Below, piece after piece: positions 1 through 7,959 of a DNA stretch of 60,755 nt; the first letter of the stretch is position 1, and every line of letters starts with the position of its first letter. The position numbers and the translations under genes are program-made. The stretch is from JANPBY01 sp031430645 (GTDB lineage Bacteria > Actinomycetota > Actinomycetes > DATJPE01): assembly GCA_031430645.1 (NCBI GenBank), contig JANPBY010000190.1:1-60755 (forward strand), in the 5' to 3' direction. Under the pieces are notes generated by a model. The model had not been told where the DNA came from and ran no database searches. It was given only the letters and a program-made list of their open reading frames with translations.

Positions 1-488
1 CGGTCAGCTCGCGGCGCAGCAGCAGGCTCGCTGGCCCGCCGGTCCCTAAGTCGGGCTCGAGGATGAGTGATCACCCGAACTCGACTGGCGACCCGCAGGT
101 GGCGACACAGCATGTCGGCGTACTGAGGGGAACCGGCCGGAACGTCGAGGGCTCCCACCACATCCACCGCGCCGGCGGCGATTGCGGCCTCGGGATGTCC
201 AGCTGCCGCACCGCACACGACGATGGGCGTCGGGGCTGCGGCCATGATGCGTTCGATGGCCTCAAGACCGCCGCCAAAGAGCTCCAAGTCCACCAGAACT
301 GTCGCAGGGCGCAGCTCCTTGACCAACTCCTCCGCCTGCTGGGCATCGCGCGCGAACCCGGTCACCACGAACCCCGGGCCGGCCACGAGGACCTGAAGCT
401 GACGAAGGCGGGTCTGAGTTCCGGCGACGATGAGCACGCTGACCGACAGAGGCTGCAGTGGCGTCGTAGGCACGTCGATGGCCGTCAC
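1..488 (-). CDS. CheB-like response-regulator receiver, C-terminus cut by contig edge
   Basis: The 162 visible codons start at GTG 488, with a GGAGG ribosome site 4 bases upstream. They resemble the receiver domain of chemotaxis methylesterase CheB: a beta-strand VLIVAG, the phospho-acceptor region VLVDLELFGGG, and the CheB-like stretch APTPIVVCG followed by AIAAGAVDVV. The acidic pair that normally ends the first strand (DD) is replaced by AGTQ, so Mg2+ binding and phosphorylation are doubtful. The methylesterase domain would lie beyond position 1. No other chemotaxis gene is visible. It could also be a stand-alone receiver-like regulator. Confidence 0.55.
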   Translation of the reverse strand, partial: MTAIDVPTTPLQPLSVSVLIVAGTQTRLRQLQVLVAGPGFVVTGFARDAQQAEELVKELRPATVLVDLELFGGGLEAIERIMAAAPTPIVVCGAAAGHPEAAIAAGAVDVVGALDVPAGSPQYADMLCRHLRVASRVRVITHPRARLRDRRASEPAAAPRAD

Positions 489-590
489 CACACCTCCCCG
501 CGCCAGGTCAGAACTGGGCCATGGCAGCCAAGTCCCTCCTTGGTCCCATCGGGAGAGATCCCCCCGTCCTTGAGGCCACCCGAGCATGGG

Positions 591-1280
591 TCAGGCGAGC
601 GCGAAGGCCGCCGGTTTGCTCGTGACCGTCAAGTTGCGGCCCGTAAGGGCGTAGGTGCCGGCGGCGGCATCGGGTTGACCCGTAGGGCAGGTCCTCTTCG
701 ACGTGGAACGGGACCAGACCACCGAGGTGGAGTAGGAAGCTCCGGCCTTCAGGGTGACGATCTTCGCGGAACCACCCGGGGCGCAGTGATCGGAGGACCA
801 GATCAGCGTGTCGCCTTGAGACACGCGCAGCTCCATCGCCTTCTGTCCAACGTTTCGCTTGCAGGGCTGCTTAGACGTGTTGGTCACCTTGACCGTGAAT
901 CGTGGGTCTTGGCGGGCGGTGTACGTGGTCTTGTCCGGGGTGGCTACCACCGAGATATCACCCGCCGCGCAGGCCGCAACACCCGATCCGCTCGACGAGA
1001 CCGACGGTGCTGGACTGGCCGAGGACGAAGCAGACGGGCTCGGCGAAGGGTCCACCGACTGGGTGGGCGACGGGGTCGGGCTTCCGTCCGTGTTGGGCGA
1101 CGTGCTCGGACTCACAGCACCGTCTGGACCGCTGCCCTCGCCGCTACCGGTCACTGCCCCCCAGGCCCAGGAGGCCAGCAACAACGTCACCACGGCAAGG
1201 ACCACCAGGAGTCCGCGGCGCAGCCAGTAGGCGCGGGCCGGCAAAGGCCCGACGGGACGCAGCACGCTCACAGCGATCAC
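591..1280 (-). CDS. Membrane-anchored protein with Ser/Pro-rich stalk
   Basis: Function is not recognised. The 229-residue product has a basic N-terminus and one hydrophobic segment (about 22-42). A long Ser/Pro/Thr/Gly linker (about 45-98) leads to an extracellular C-terminal domain (about 100-229) with three or four Cys that could form disulfides. The layout is of a single-pass protein displaying a small beta-domain outside the membrane. Start is GTG 1280. GTG 1271 is an alternative, lying 7 bases after a TAGGGT -10-like hexamer, which would give a leaderless mRNA. It is divergent from mutY with about 42 bases between. Confidence 0.6.
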   Translation of the reverse strand: MIAVSVLRPVGPLPARAYWLRRGLLVVLAVVTLLLASWAWGAVTGSGEGSGPDGAVSPSTSPNTDGSPTPSPTQSVDPSPSPSASSSASPAPSVSSSGSGVAACAAGDISVVATPDKTTYTARQDPRFTVKVTNTSKQPCKRNVGQKAMELRVSQGDTLIWSSDHCAPGGSAKIVTLKAGASYSTSVVWSRSTSKRTCPTGQPDAAAGTYALTGRNLTVTSKPAAFALA

Positions 1281-1322
1281 CCTAGGGGCGAACGTCGATC
1301 GAGGTGCCAGGATCGACCCAGC

Positions 1323-2246
1323 ATGGAGCGACCTGACGAAGCTGACAGCGACCCTGACCGGCCCGGCCGAGCCCTGGGCACGGCCGTCGTGCGGTGGTAC
1401 GCCAGCAACCGCCGCGATCTGCCGTGGCGCGAACCCTCGTGCACCCCTTGGGGGGTCCTGGTCTCAGAAGTGATGCTCCAGCAGACGCCGGTCGCGCGCG
1501 TGCTGCCCGTCTGGCAGGAGTGGCTCACTCGCTGGCCGGATCCAGCGTCCCTGGCGCGCGTTCCGTCCGGCGACGCAATCGCCGCGTGGGGTCGGCTGGG
1601 CTACCCGAGGCGCGCGTTGCGCCTGCACGCCTCGGCCGTGGCCTGCGTGCAACACCACAACGGCTCAGTGCCCAGCACGTACGAGGACCTACGAGAGCTG
1701 CCAGGAATCGGCGACTACACGGCCTCAGCAGTCGCGGCCTTCGCGTTCGGCCAACGCCAGGTCGTCCTCGATACGAACGTGCGCCGCGTCCTGGCGCGGG
1801 TCGACGCCGGGCGCGAGTACGAGCCTCTGGGTGCTCCCTCCGCACCCGAGCGCCGGCGAGCGGCCGCCTTGTTGCCGCTGGAACCTGCCGCGTCAGCTCA
1901 GTGGAACATCGCGATCATGGAGCTCGGAGCACTGATCTGCACCGCGCGGTCACCGAGGTGCCAGGAGTGCCCCGTTGCTGCGTCGTGTGCTTGGAGAGTG
2001 GCCGGCTCACCACCGTGGGACGGTCCCCCGCGGCGCGGGCAGTCTTATGTCGGCACCGACCGGCAGGTCCGCGGCTTGCTCCTCGCAGTACTCCGCTCAC
2101 ACGACTCAGCCGTGAACGCCGGTGCCCTCAACCAGGTGTGGCCCGACGCCCAGCAACGCGCCCGGGCGCTGGACGGCCTGGTCGCCGACGGGCTGGTCGA
2201 ACCGGTTGGGGACCAGGCCTTCCGACTCCCCGGCCGGGGCCGCTGA
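1323..2246 (+). CDS. mutY: A/G-specific adenine DNA glycosylase MutY
   Basis: Removes adenine mispaired with 8-oxoguanine in base excision repair. The 307-residue protein shows the helix-hairpin-helix LPGIGDYTASA, the catalytic-Asp region VLDTNVRRVLAR, and the [4Fe-4S] cluster cysteines C-x6-C-x2-C-x5-C (within ICTARSPRCQECPVAASC). ATG 1323 is chosen because similarity begins there; the frame stays open far upstream without recognisable protein. Length matches actinobacterial MutY, which often has a short C-terminal domain. It converges on the next gene with 10 bases between stops. Confidence 0.93.
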   Translation: MERPDEADSDPDRPGRALGTAVVRWYASNRRDLPWREPSCTPWGVLVSEVMLQQTPVARVLPVWQEWLTRWPDPASLARVPSGDAIAAWGRLGYPRRALRLHASAVACVQHHNGSVPSTYEDLRELPGIGDYTASAVAAFAFGQRQVVLDTNVRRVLARVDAGREYEPLGAPSAPERRRAAALLPLEPAASAQWNIAIMELGALICTARSPRCQECPVAASCAWRVAGSPPWDGPPRRGQSYVGTDRQVRGLLLAVLRSHDSAVNAGALNQVWPDAQQRARALDGLVADGLVEPVGDQAFRLPGRGR

Positions 2247-2256
2247 AGGGGCTTGG

Positions 2257-3144
2257 TCAGCGCACAAGTCGGACCGCCCCAGCCGGTGGTTCCTCGACCC
2301 GATCCGGATGGAGCAGCCAGGCCAGGGCCTCAACGCCGTCAACCAGCCGCGGGCCGGGACGTACCACGATTCCGTCCGCGTCGATGGCCCACACCGGGAC
2401 ACCTGGGGGGAGGAAAGGGAGTACGGCTTCGGCTTGTGCCGCGGCTCCCTCGAGATGGAACCCGCACGGGGACACGACGACGACGTCCGGCTCGGCCGAG
2501 GCGAGCCGATCCCAGCTCGTCACGACCGACCGTGCATGAGCCGTGGCGCCGACGGCCGTCCCCCCGGCTGCGACGACAAGATCAGGCACCCAGTGCCCGG
2601 CGGTGAACGGCGGGTCAACCCACTCCACGACAGCAACCCGAGGGCGGGGTGCCGCCGCCACAGCAGCGGCGACTTCACCTAGTCGCGCGCGCAACCCTTC
2701 GACAATCCCTAGTCCCCGATCCAGAACACCTGCCCGCTGGGCGACCTGCACGACCGTGTCGAGGACGTCCGCCAGACTGTGCGGGTCTAGGGCGAGGACC
2801 TCGGCCGCACAGCCCAGATGGTCCAACGCCTCCTCAACGGTCCCCGAAGGCAGCGCGCACACCCGACACAGGTCTTGGGTGAGGATCAAGTCGGGCTCGA
2901 GCCCGGCGAGAGCGCCCGCGTGGAGGGTGTAAAGCTCCTCGCCCGAGGCCAGTTGTGCGCGAACGTAGGCGTCAATCGCTCCCGGTGTCATCCCCCGGGT
3001 GTCTCGCCCCCCGACGACGACGGTCTTGTCGATGCGTGCGCGCGCCGGTTCGTCGCACTCGAAGGTGACCCCGACGAGCTGATCGTCCAGCCCTAGGGCA
3101 TAGACGATCTCGGTGGCTGACGGCAACAACGAGACGATCCGCAC
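2257..3144 (-). CDS. Cobalamin-binding-type (BtuF/TroA fold) protein without signal peptide
   Basis: The 295-residue product begins RIVSLLPSATEIVYALGL, the hallmark of the BtuF-like periplasmic-binding fold. It keeps the DLILTQDLCRVCALP and DVVVVSPCGFHLE strands of that family. There is no signal peptide or lipobox, so it is predicted to be cytosolic. No btuC/btuD genes are nearby and there is no room for a B12 riboswitch (40 bases after clpC). Start is GTG 3144. Ligand is inferred from family naming only; siderophore or haem binding is possible. Confidence 0.7.
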   Translation of the reverse strand: MRIVSLLPSATEIVYALGLDDQLVGVTFECDEPARARIDKTVVVGGRDTRGMTPGAIDAYVRAQLASGEELYTLHAGALAGLEPDLILTQDLCRVCALPSGTVEEALDHLGCAAEVLALDPHSLADVLDTVVQVAQRAGVLDRGLGIVEGLRARLGEVAAAVAAAPRPRVAVVEWVDPPFTAGHWVPDLVVAAGGTAVGATAHARSVVTSWDRLASAEPDVVVVSPCGFHLEGAAAQAEAVLPFLPPGVPVWAIDADGIVVRPGPRLVDGVEALAWLLHPDRVEEPPAGAVRLVR

Positions 3145-3184
3145 GCCAGCAGCGTACGGATCGTGTCGATCAATGTGGACCGGG

Positions 3185-5695
3185 CTACTCCGGGGAGCTC
3201 GCTGCTTCGATCGGCGGCAGGTCCGGAACGGTCGACTTTGCCTCTTGGCGGAAGATGAACTCGAGCTTGTCGGTCTCGCCCTCCATCACTGCGGTGTCGA
3301 CAAGGACGACGTGGCCCGGGGTCAGTTCGGAGAACAAGATCTTCTCCGACAGCACGTCTTCGATCTCGCGCTGGATCGTGCGACGCAGCGGCCGCGCACC
3401 CATGACCGGGTCGTAGCCCTTCTCTGCCAACAGTTGCTTCGCCGACGACGTGAGCTCGATGCCCATGTCCTTGTCGCGCAACCGATCGTCGAGCCGGGCC
3501 AGCATCAGGTCGACGATGGTGACGATCTCTTCCTGCGTCAGCTGGTGGAAGACCACGACGTCATCGATGCGGTTGAGGAACTCGGGGCGGAAGTGCTGCT
3601 TGAGCTCGTCGGTGACCTTGGCCTTCATCCGCTCGTAGTTGGTCTGGGTGTCGCCCGTTGCAGCAAAGCCCATCCCGAACCCCTTGGAGATGTCCCGGGT
3701 GCCCAAGTTGGTCGTCATGATGATCACGGTGTTCTTGAAGTCGATCACGCGACCCTGGCTGTCGGTCAGGCGTCCATCTTCGAGGATCTGCAACAGGCTG
3801 TTGAAGATATCCGGGTGCGCTTTTTCGACCTCGTCGAAGAGCACGACCGAGAATGGCTTGCGCCGCACCTTTTCAGTCAGCTGGCCGCCCTCTTCGTAGC
3901 CGACGTACCCGGGAGGCGAACCGAAGAGCCGAGAAACCGTGTGCTTCTCGGAGAACTCGCTCATGTCTAGCTGGATGAGGGAGTCCTCGTCGCCGAACAG
4001 GAACTCGGCAAGGGTCTTGGAGAGCTCGGTCTTCCCGACACCGGAGGGCCCCGCGAAGATGAACGAACCGCCGGGGCGCTTGGGGTCCTTGAGACCGGCC
4101 CGGGTGCGCCGAATAGCCTGGCTCAGCGCCTTGATCGCCTGCTCCTGGCCGATCACCCGCTTGTGCAGCTCGTCTTCCATGCGCAGCAGGCGAGCGGACT
4201 CTTCCTCGGTGAGCTTGAAGACCGGGATACCGGTCGAAGCCGCGAGGACCTCAGCAATGAGTTCCTCGTCGACCTCGGCAACAACATCCATGTCGCCGGC
4301 CTTCCACTCGCGCTCGCGGGTGGCCTTCTCCGCCAGGAGAGTCTTCTCCTTGTCACGCAGCGAAGCCGCCAGCTCAAAGTCCTGGGCGTCGATCGCGGAC
4401 TCCTTCTCGCGGCGAACCGAGGCGATGCGCTCGTCGAACTCTCGCAGGTCCGGCGGTGCGGTCATCCGACGGATGCGCAGGCGAGCGCCTGCTTCGTCGA
4501 TGAGGTCGATCGCCTTGTCGGGGAGGAACCGGTCGCTGATGTAACGGTCGGCCAAGGTGGCCGCAGCCACGATGGCGGAGTCAGTGATGGAGACCCGGTG
4601 GTGCGCCTCGTAGCGGTCGCGCAGCCCCTTGAGGATCTCGATCGTGTGGGCGAGGGTCGGCTCGGCCACCTGGATCGGCTGGAAGCGGCGCTCGAGGGCG
4701 GCGTCCTTCTCGAGGTGCTTGCGGTATTCGTCGAGGGTCGTGGCGCCGATGGTCTGCAGCTCACCCCGGGCCAGCATCGGCTTGAGGATGCTGGCGGCGT
4801 CGATGGCACCCTCAGCGGCTCCCGCGCCCACGAGGGTGTGCAACTCGTCGATGAACAAGATGATGTCGCCGCGGGTGCGGATCTCCTTGAGGACCTTCTT
4901 CAACCGCTCCTCGAAGTCGCCGCGGTAGCGACTGCCGGCAACCAGCGCGCCGAGATCGAGACTGTAGAGCTGCTTGTCCTTGAGCGTCTCGGGCACCTCG
5001 CCCTTGACGATCGCTTGGGCCAGGCCCTCGACGCACGCGGTCTTGCCGACGCCAGGCTCCCCGATGAGGACCGGGTTGTTCTTGGTGCGCCGGGACAGCA
5101 CCTGCATCACCCGCTCGATCTCTTTCTCACGACCGATCACGGGGTCGAGCTTTCCCTCGCGGGCGGCAGCGGTGTAGTTGCGACCGAACTGGTCGAGGAC
5201 GAGCGAGGTTGATGGAGCCTCGGCAGACGGGCCGCCGGCAGCGGCCGGTTCCTTGCCCTGGTAGCCGGACAGGAGCTGGATGACCTGCTGGCGCACTCGG
5301 TTGAGGTCGGCGCCGAGCTTGACAAGAACCTGGGCGGCCACGCCTTCGCCCTCGCGGATCAGCCCGAGCAGGATGTGCTCGGTGCCGATGTAGTTGTGGC
5401 CGAGCTGCAACGCCTCGCGCAGGGAGAGTTCGAGGACCTTCTTGGCGCGCGGGGTGAAGGGGATGTGACCCGACGGTGCCTGCTGGCCCTGGCCAATGAT
5501 CTCTTCGACCTGCTGGCGGACGGCCTCGAGAGAGATGCCCAAGGACTCAAGGGCCTTGGCGGCGACGCCCTCACCCTCGTGGATCAGCCCGAGCAGGATG
5601 TGCTCGGTGCCGATGTAGTTGTGGTTGAGCATCCGGGCCTCTTCTTGGGCCAAGACCACAACCCGCCGCGCGCGGTCGGTAAATCTCTCGAACAT
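3185..5695 (-). CDS. clpC: AAA+ unfoldase ClpC, partner of ClpP
   Basis: ATP-driven unfoldase that feeds substrates to the ClpP protease. The 836-residue protein has two N-terminal Clp repeats (about 1-70 and 76-146). The first AAA+ module has Walker A GEPGVGKT at about 212-219. A UVR-type coiled middle region (about 425-455) follows, then a second AAA+ module with GPSGVGKT near 550. A GFGMGF loop matches the position of the ClpP-binding loop. ATG 5695 is preceded by GAGGAG. Upstream at 5755-5760 is a TAGCAT -10-like hexamer. Confidence 0.97.
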   Translation of the reverse strand: MFERFTDRARRVVVLAQEEARMLNHNYIGTEHILLGLIHEGEGVAAKALESLGISLEAVRQQVEEIIGQGQQAPSGHIPFTPRAKKVLELSLREALQLGHNYIGTEHILLGLIREGEGVAAQVLVKLGADLNRVRQQVIQLLSGYQGKEPAAAGGPSAEAPSTSLVLDQFGRNYTAAAREGKLDPVIGREKEIERVMQVLSRRTKNNPVLIGEPGVGKTACVEGLAQAIVKGEVPETLKDKQLYSLDLGALVAGSRYRGDFEERLKKVLKEIRTRGDIILFIDELHTLVGAGAAEGAIDAASILKPMLARGELQTIGATTLDEYRKHLEKDAALERRFQPIQVAEPTLAHTIEILKGLRDRYEAHHRVSITDSAIVAAATLADRYISDRFLPDKAIDLIDEAGARLRIRRMTAPPDLREFDERIASVRREKESAIDAQDFELAASLRDKEKTLLAEKATREREWKAGDMDVVAEVDEELIAEVLAASTGIPVFKLTEEESARLLRMEDELHKRVIGQEQAIKALSQAIRRTRAGLKDPKRPGGSFIFAGPSGVGKTELSKTLAEFLFGDEDSLIQLDMSEFSEKHTVSRLFGSPPGYVGYEEGGQLTEKVRRKPFSVVLFDEVEKAHPDIFNSLLQILEDGRLTDSQGRVIDFKNTVIIMTTNLGTRDISKGFGMGFAATGDTQTNYERMKAKVTDELKQHFRPEFLNRIDDVVVFHQLTQEEIVTIVDLMLARLDDRLRDKDMGIELTSSAKQLLAEKGYDPVMGARPLRRTIQREIEDVLSEKILFSELTPGHVVLVDTAVMEGETDKLEFIFRQEAKSTVPDLPPIEAASSPE

Positions 5696-5754
5696 CTCGC
5701 GCTCCTCGCACCGGCGGTGTCCACGCTCCTGGGTGCCAGGAGCGGGTCTGACTC

Positions 5755-5760
5755 ATGCTA
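5755..5760 (-). promoter_or_regulatory. Candidate -10 element for clpC
   Basis: TAGCAT on the minus strand fits the actinobacterial TANNNT -10 pattern and would leave a leader of about 50 bases before clpC. No good -35 is visible. The region 5696-5956 between clpC and the SDR gene holds no other supported gene. Confidence 0.35.
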
Positions 5761-5943
5761 GCCGTGAGCGCCGCCTGCGCCTTTCGACATCGGCCGCGTT
5801 TCACCTGTTTGCAACACTTCATGTACTCAACACTGTGAACAACCCGGCTGGGCGCTCAGGGGTTCCCGGTGGACGTACGCCTCCGGCGAACACGGCCTGG
5901 TCGGCCCGCATAGACCCGCGTAGAACGGGTGTCGCCGACGTCG

Positions 5944-5949
5944 TACCTT
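5944..5949 (+). promoter_or_regulatory. Candidate leaderless promoter (-10) of the SDR gene
   Basis: TACCTT ends 7 bases before ATG 5957, and no Shine-Dalgarno sequence precedes that ATG. A -10 of form TANNNT placed 6-8 bases before the start is the known layout of leaderless transcripts in actinobacteria. Confidence 0.45.
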
Positions 5950-5956
5950 CAGTTCT

Positions 5957-6613
5957 ATGAGCGAACTCGCGGACGTGGTCGTGGTCGTCGGCGCCGGACC
6001 CGGGATGGGGCTGGCGGTGGCGCGCCGATTTGCCGCTGAGGGCTTCCGCCCGGTGCTTGTCGCCCGCGACCCAGCCCGCATCGATGCGCCGGACCTCGAG
6101 GCGCTCGGGGCCGTACGGCTGGCGGCGGACGTGGCCGACGAAGGGTCGCTGCGCGCCGCATTCGCCCAGGTCAGAGACTTGCTGGGCGATCCGTCGGTCC
6201 TCGTCTACAACCCGTCGCTGATGATCCCCGGGCTGCCCACGGAGGTCACGCCAGCCGACATCGCCCATGGCTTCGCGGTAGGGGTCCTCGGCGCCGTCGC
6301 GGCAGCGCAAGAGGTCGTGCCCGCCATGAAGGCGGCCGGCGAGGGGACGTTGCTGTTCACTGGGGGAGGGCTGGGGATCAAGCCCTGGGCGCCGGCCGCA
6401 GCCCTGGGGATGCAGAAGGCCGCCTTGCGCAACTATGTGCTCGCCCTGGCCGACGAGTTGAGCCCGCTCGGCATCCACGCCGCCACGGTCACCATCCAGG
6501 GCGTGGTCGGCTCCAAGCCCGCGTTCGCCCCAGAGGCCCTGGCCGAGCACTACTGGACCCTGCACAGCCAACCCCAGGCCTCCTGGCAGCCCGAGCTCCT
6601 GGCAACGGGATAA
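5957..6613 (+). CDS. Atypical SDR-family protein lacking the catalytic tyrosine
   Basis: Short-chain dehydrogenase/reductase fold, 218 residues. The Rossmann nucleotide motif GAGPGMG is at residues 12-18. Asp59 follows the usual DV pattern, and a C-terminal SDR core is present. The active-site tetrad is abnormal: the NAG motif reads YNPS (85-88), and in the YxxxK motif the tyrosine position is Leu150 while Lys154 is kept. Nucleotide binding is likely; classic oxidoreductase chemistry is doubtful. It is monocistronic and converges with the thioesterase, sharing a terminator that covers both stops. Confidence 0.85.
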   Translation: MSELADVVVVVGAGPGMGLAVARRFAAEGFRPVLVARDPARIDAPDLEALGAVRLAADVADEGSLRAAFAQVRDLLGDPSVLVYNPSLMIPGLPTEVTPADIAHGFAVGVLGAVAAAQEVVPAMKAAGEGTLLFTGGGLGIKPWAPAAALGMQKAALRNYVLALADELSPLGIHAATVTIQGVVGSKPAFAPEALAEHYWTLHSQPQASWQPELLATG

Positions 6614-6649
6614 CTCGCCCTTGTCCATGAAGGACGAGTTACCCCGTTG
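6603..6649. terminator. Bidirectional terminator between SDR and thioesterase genes
   Basis: Arms of 19 bases (6603-6621 and 6631-6649) pair around a 9-base loop. The two mismatches can be read as G-U pairs in one of the two RNA directions. The stem contains the SDR stop (TAA, 6611-6613) and the thioesterase stop (6639-6641). There is no strong T-run, as is common in actinobacteria. Confidence 0.75.
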
Positions 6650-7028
6650 GGGCAGCCCAGCGGGCGGTCAGGGCGGTGAGTTCGGGGGCCGTCAGCGGGC
6701 GACTGCTTCCGGCGACCGGGTCGCGCGCCACGACGATGGACACGCTCTCGGCTGCCAGGGTGCCGTCGGCGAACCGGATCACCTCAGCGGTCCGCACACT
6801 CGACCGGCCCCAGCCGGTGACCCGACTTGAGACGGTCACCGTCGCGTCGGCCTGGGTGATCTCGCGCCGATAATCGATGGAGACGTGCGCGAGGACGAAG
6901 TCGTACGCCTGCTCGCCGAACAACTCGTCCATCGCCTGGTCGCGCGCCGCTTCCAGGTAGTTGAGGAAGACCGCGTTGTTCACGTGTCGGTAGGCGTCCA
7001 TGTCGGCCCAGCGGACCTGGACGGTCAC
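6639..7028 (-). CDS. Hotdog-fold acyl-CoA thioesterase (4-hydroxybenzoyl-CoA thioesterase type)
   Basis: Predicted to hydrolyse a thioester. The signature VRWADMDAYRHVNN carries the expected Asp, followed by FLNYLEAARDQ, as in YbgC/FadM-like single-hotdog enzymes. GTG 7028 gives 129 residues, a normal family length. The frame is open upstream as far as lsr2, so a start overlapping the lsr2 stop (near 7063) is possible but would need a CTG codon. It lies downstream of lsr2 on the same strand. Confidence 0.8.
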   Translation of the reverse strand: MTVQVRWADMDAYRHVNNAVFLNYLEAARDQAMDELFGEQAYDFVLAHVSIDYRREITQADATVTVSSRVTGWGRSSVRTAEVIRFADGTLAAESVSIVVARDPVAGSSRPLTAPELTALTARWAAPTG

Positions 7029-7060
7029 CTCAACTGCCGCCCTCGACGGCGAGGCCTCAG

Positions 7061-7393
7061 TCAGTGCGCGGCCGTGTACTGCGCGCGCAGCTCCGCCGAG
7101 ATCCGGCCCCGCTCGCTGACCGGGATGCCCCTGCTCATCGCCCACTCGCGGATCGCCGCACTGTCGTTGGTCCCGCGTCCACCGCGGCCACGACCGCCGG
7201 CACGACGTCCCCGCGACCCACTGGCCTTGCGGGCCAGGCCGACCCACTCCGCAAGGTCGTTGCGCAGCCGAGCCGCGTTCTTCTTCGACAGGTCGATCTC
7301 GTAGGCAACCCCGTCAAGGGCAAAAGCGACGGTCTCGTCTGCTGGTCCGCCATCGACGTCATCGACAAGGATGATTTGGACTTTCTGCGCCAT
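7061..7393 (-). CDS. lsr2: Lsr2 nucleoid-associated protein, xenogeneic silencer
   Basis: Binds AT-rich DNA and represses horizontally acquired genes. The 110-residue protein has the N-terminal dimerisation domain (VQIILVDDVDGGPADETV), a basic Gly/Arg linker (about 58-73) and the C-terminal DNA-binding domain. That domain carries the RGIPVSERGRIS motif, with the RGR triplet that enters the minor groove. ATG 7393 is preceded by GAGGAG with 9 bases spacing. A promoter is visible at 7429-7458. Confidence 0.96.
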   Translation of the reverse strand: MAQKVQIILVDDVDGGPADETVAFALDGVAYEIDLSKKNAARLRNDLAEWVGLARKASGSRGRRAGGRGRGGRGTNDSAAIREWAMSRGIPVSERGRISAELRAQYTAAH

Positions 7394-7428
7394 CGGGATA
7401 ACTCCTCAGGAAAGACGAATGTGAGCAC

Positions 7429-7458
7429 AGGCTATTGCCACGATCAAGGTCAAGACAA
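7429..7458 (-). promoter_or_regulatory. Candidate promoter of lsr2
   Basis: Minus-strand TTGTCT (7453-7458), 18 bases, then TAGCCT (7429-7434). It overlaps the 3' end of argA, so lsr2 can be transcribed separately from lysS-argA. Confidence 0.45.
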
Positions 7459-7959
7459 ACGCAACAGCATTCGAGTGTTACCAAGGGTGTTGGGTTTCAC
7501 CCGGTCCAGGTCCAGGAATTCGGCCACGCCTTCGTCATAGGACTGCAGCAGTTGCTCATAGACCGCATGGCTCACCGGAGCGCCGTCCAACTCGGCGAAA
7601 CCGTGTCGACCGAAAAACTCGGTCTCGAACGTCAAACAGAAGACCCTGCGAACGCCGACCTCTCGGGCATTGTTGAGCAATCGCCCAAGAATGAGGGATC
7701 CGATCCCCTGTTTCACGAACGCTGGGGCTACGGCGACAGTGCGGACCTCCCCCAAGTCCTCCCACAGCACGTGCAAGGCGCCGCATCCCACGACCCGGCC
7801 ATCACGCTCAGCGACGACGAATTCCTGCACGTCCTCGTAAAGGGTCACCGTGGCTTTCGACAAGAGCCGTCGGTCGTCGGCATGCTGATCGACCAACTCC
7901 CTAATTGAAGCGACGTCAGCCGTCCGGGCACGCCGAACATGCACCTCGGGCGCGGTCAC
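7450..7959 (-). CDS. argA: Amino-acid N-acetyltransferase, ArgA of the single-domain GNAT type
   Basis: Predicted first step of arginine synthesis, acetylating glutamate or glutamine. The 169-residue GNAT protein closely resembles the mycobacterial stand-alone ArgA. It shows RRARTADVASIRELVDQ, the acetyl-CoA loop (VAPAFVKQGIGSLIL) and FFGRHGF. GTG 7959 abuts the lysS stop (TGA at 7962-7960) with no gap, so translation is likely coupled to lysS. No kinase domain is present, unlike E. coli ArgA. Confidence 0.8.
   Translation of the reverse strand: MTAPEVHVRRARTADVASIRELVDQHADDRRLLSKATVTLYEDVQEFVVAERDGRVVGCGALHVLWEDLGEVRTVAVAPAFVKQGIGSLILGRLLNNAREVGVRRVFCLTFETEFFGRHGFAELDGAPVSHAVYEQLLQSYDEGVAEFLDLDRVKPNTLGNTRMLLRLS

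Noticed and set aside
63..1322. Long open frame upstream of and in frame with mutY
   Set aside because: It runs antisense over the membrane protein and CheB-like genes, has no similarity to any family, and reflects high GC content.
2228..2239. Short palindrome at the mutY 3' end as a terminator
   Set aside because: CCCCGGCCGGGG has no loop and is coding; it cannot form a normal hairpin.
3145..3184. Cobalamin riboswitch before the BtuF-like gene
   Set aside because: Only 40 bases separate it from clpC; none of the conserved riboswitch boxes fit.
5696..5800. Possible ClgR operator upstream of clpC
   Set aside because: CGCCGCCTGCG has the right spacing but misses key positions of the known ClgR motif on either strand.
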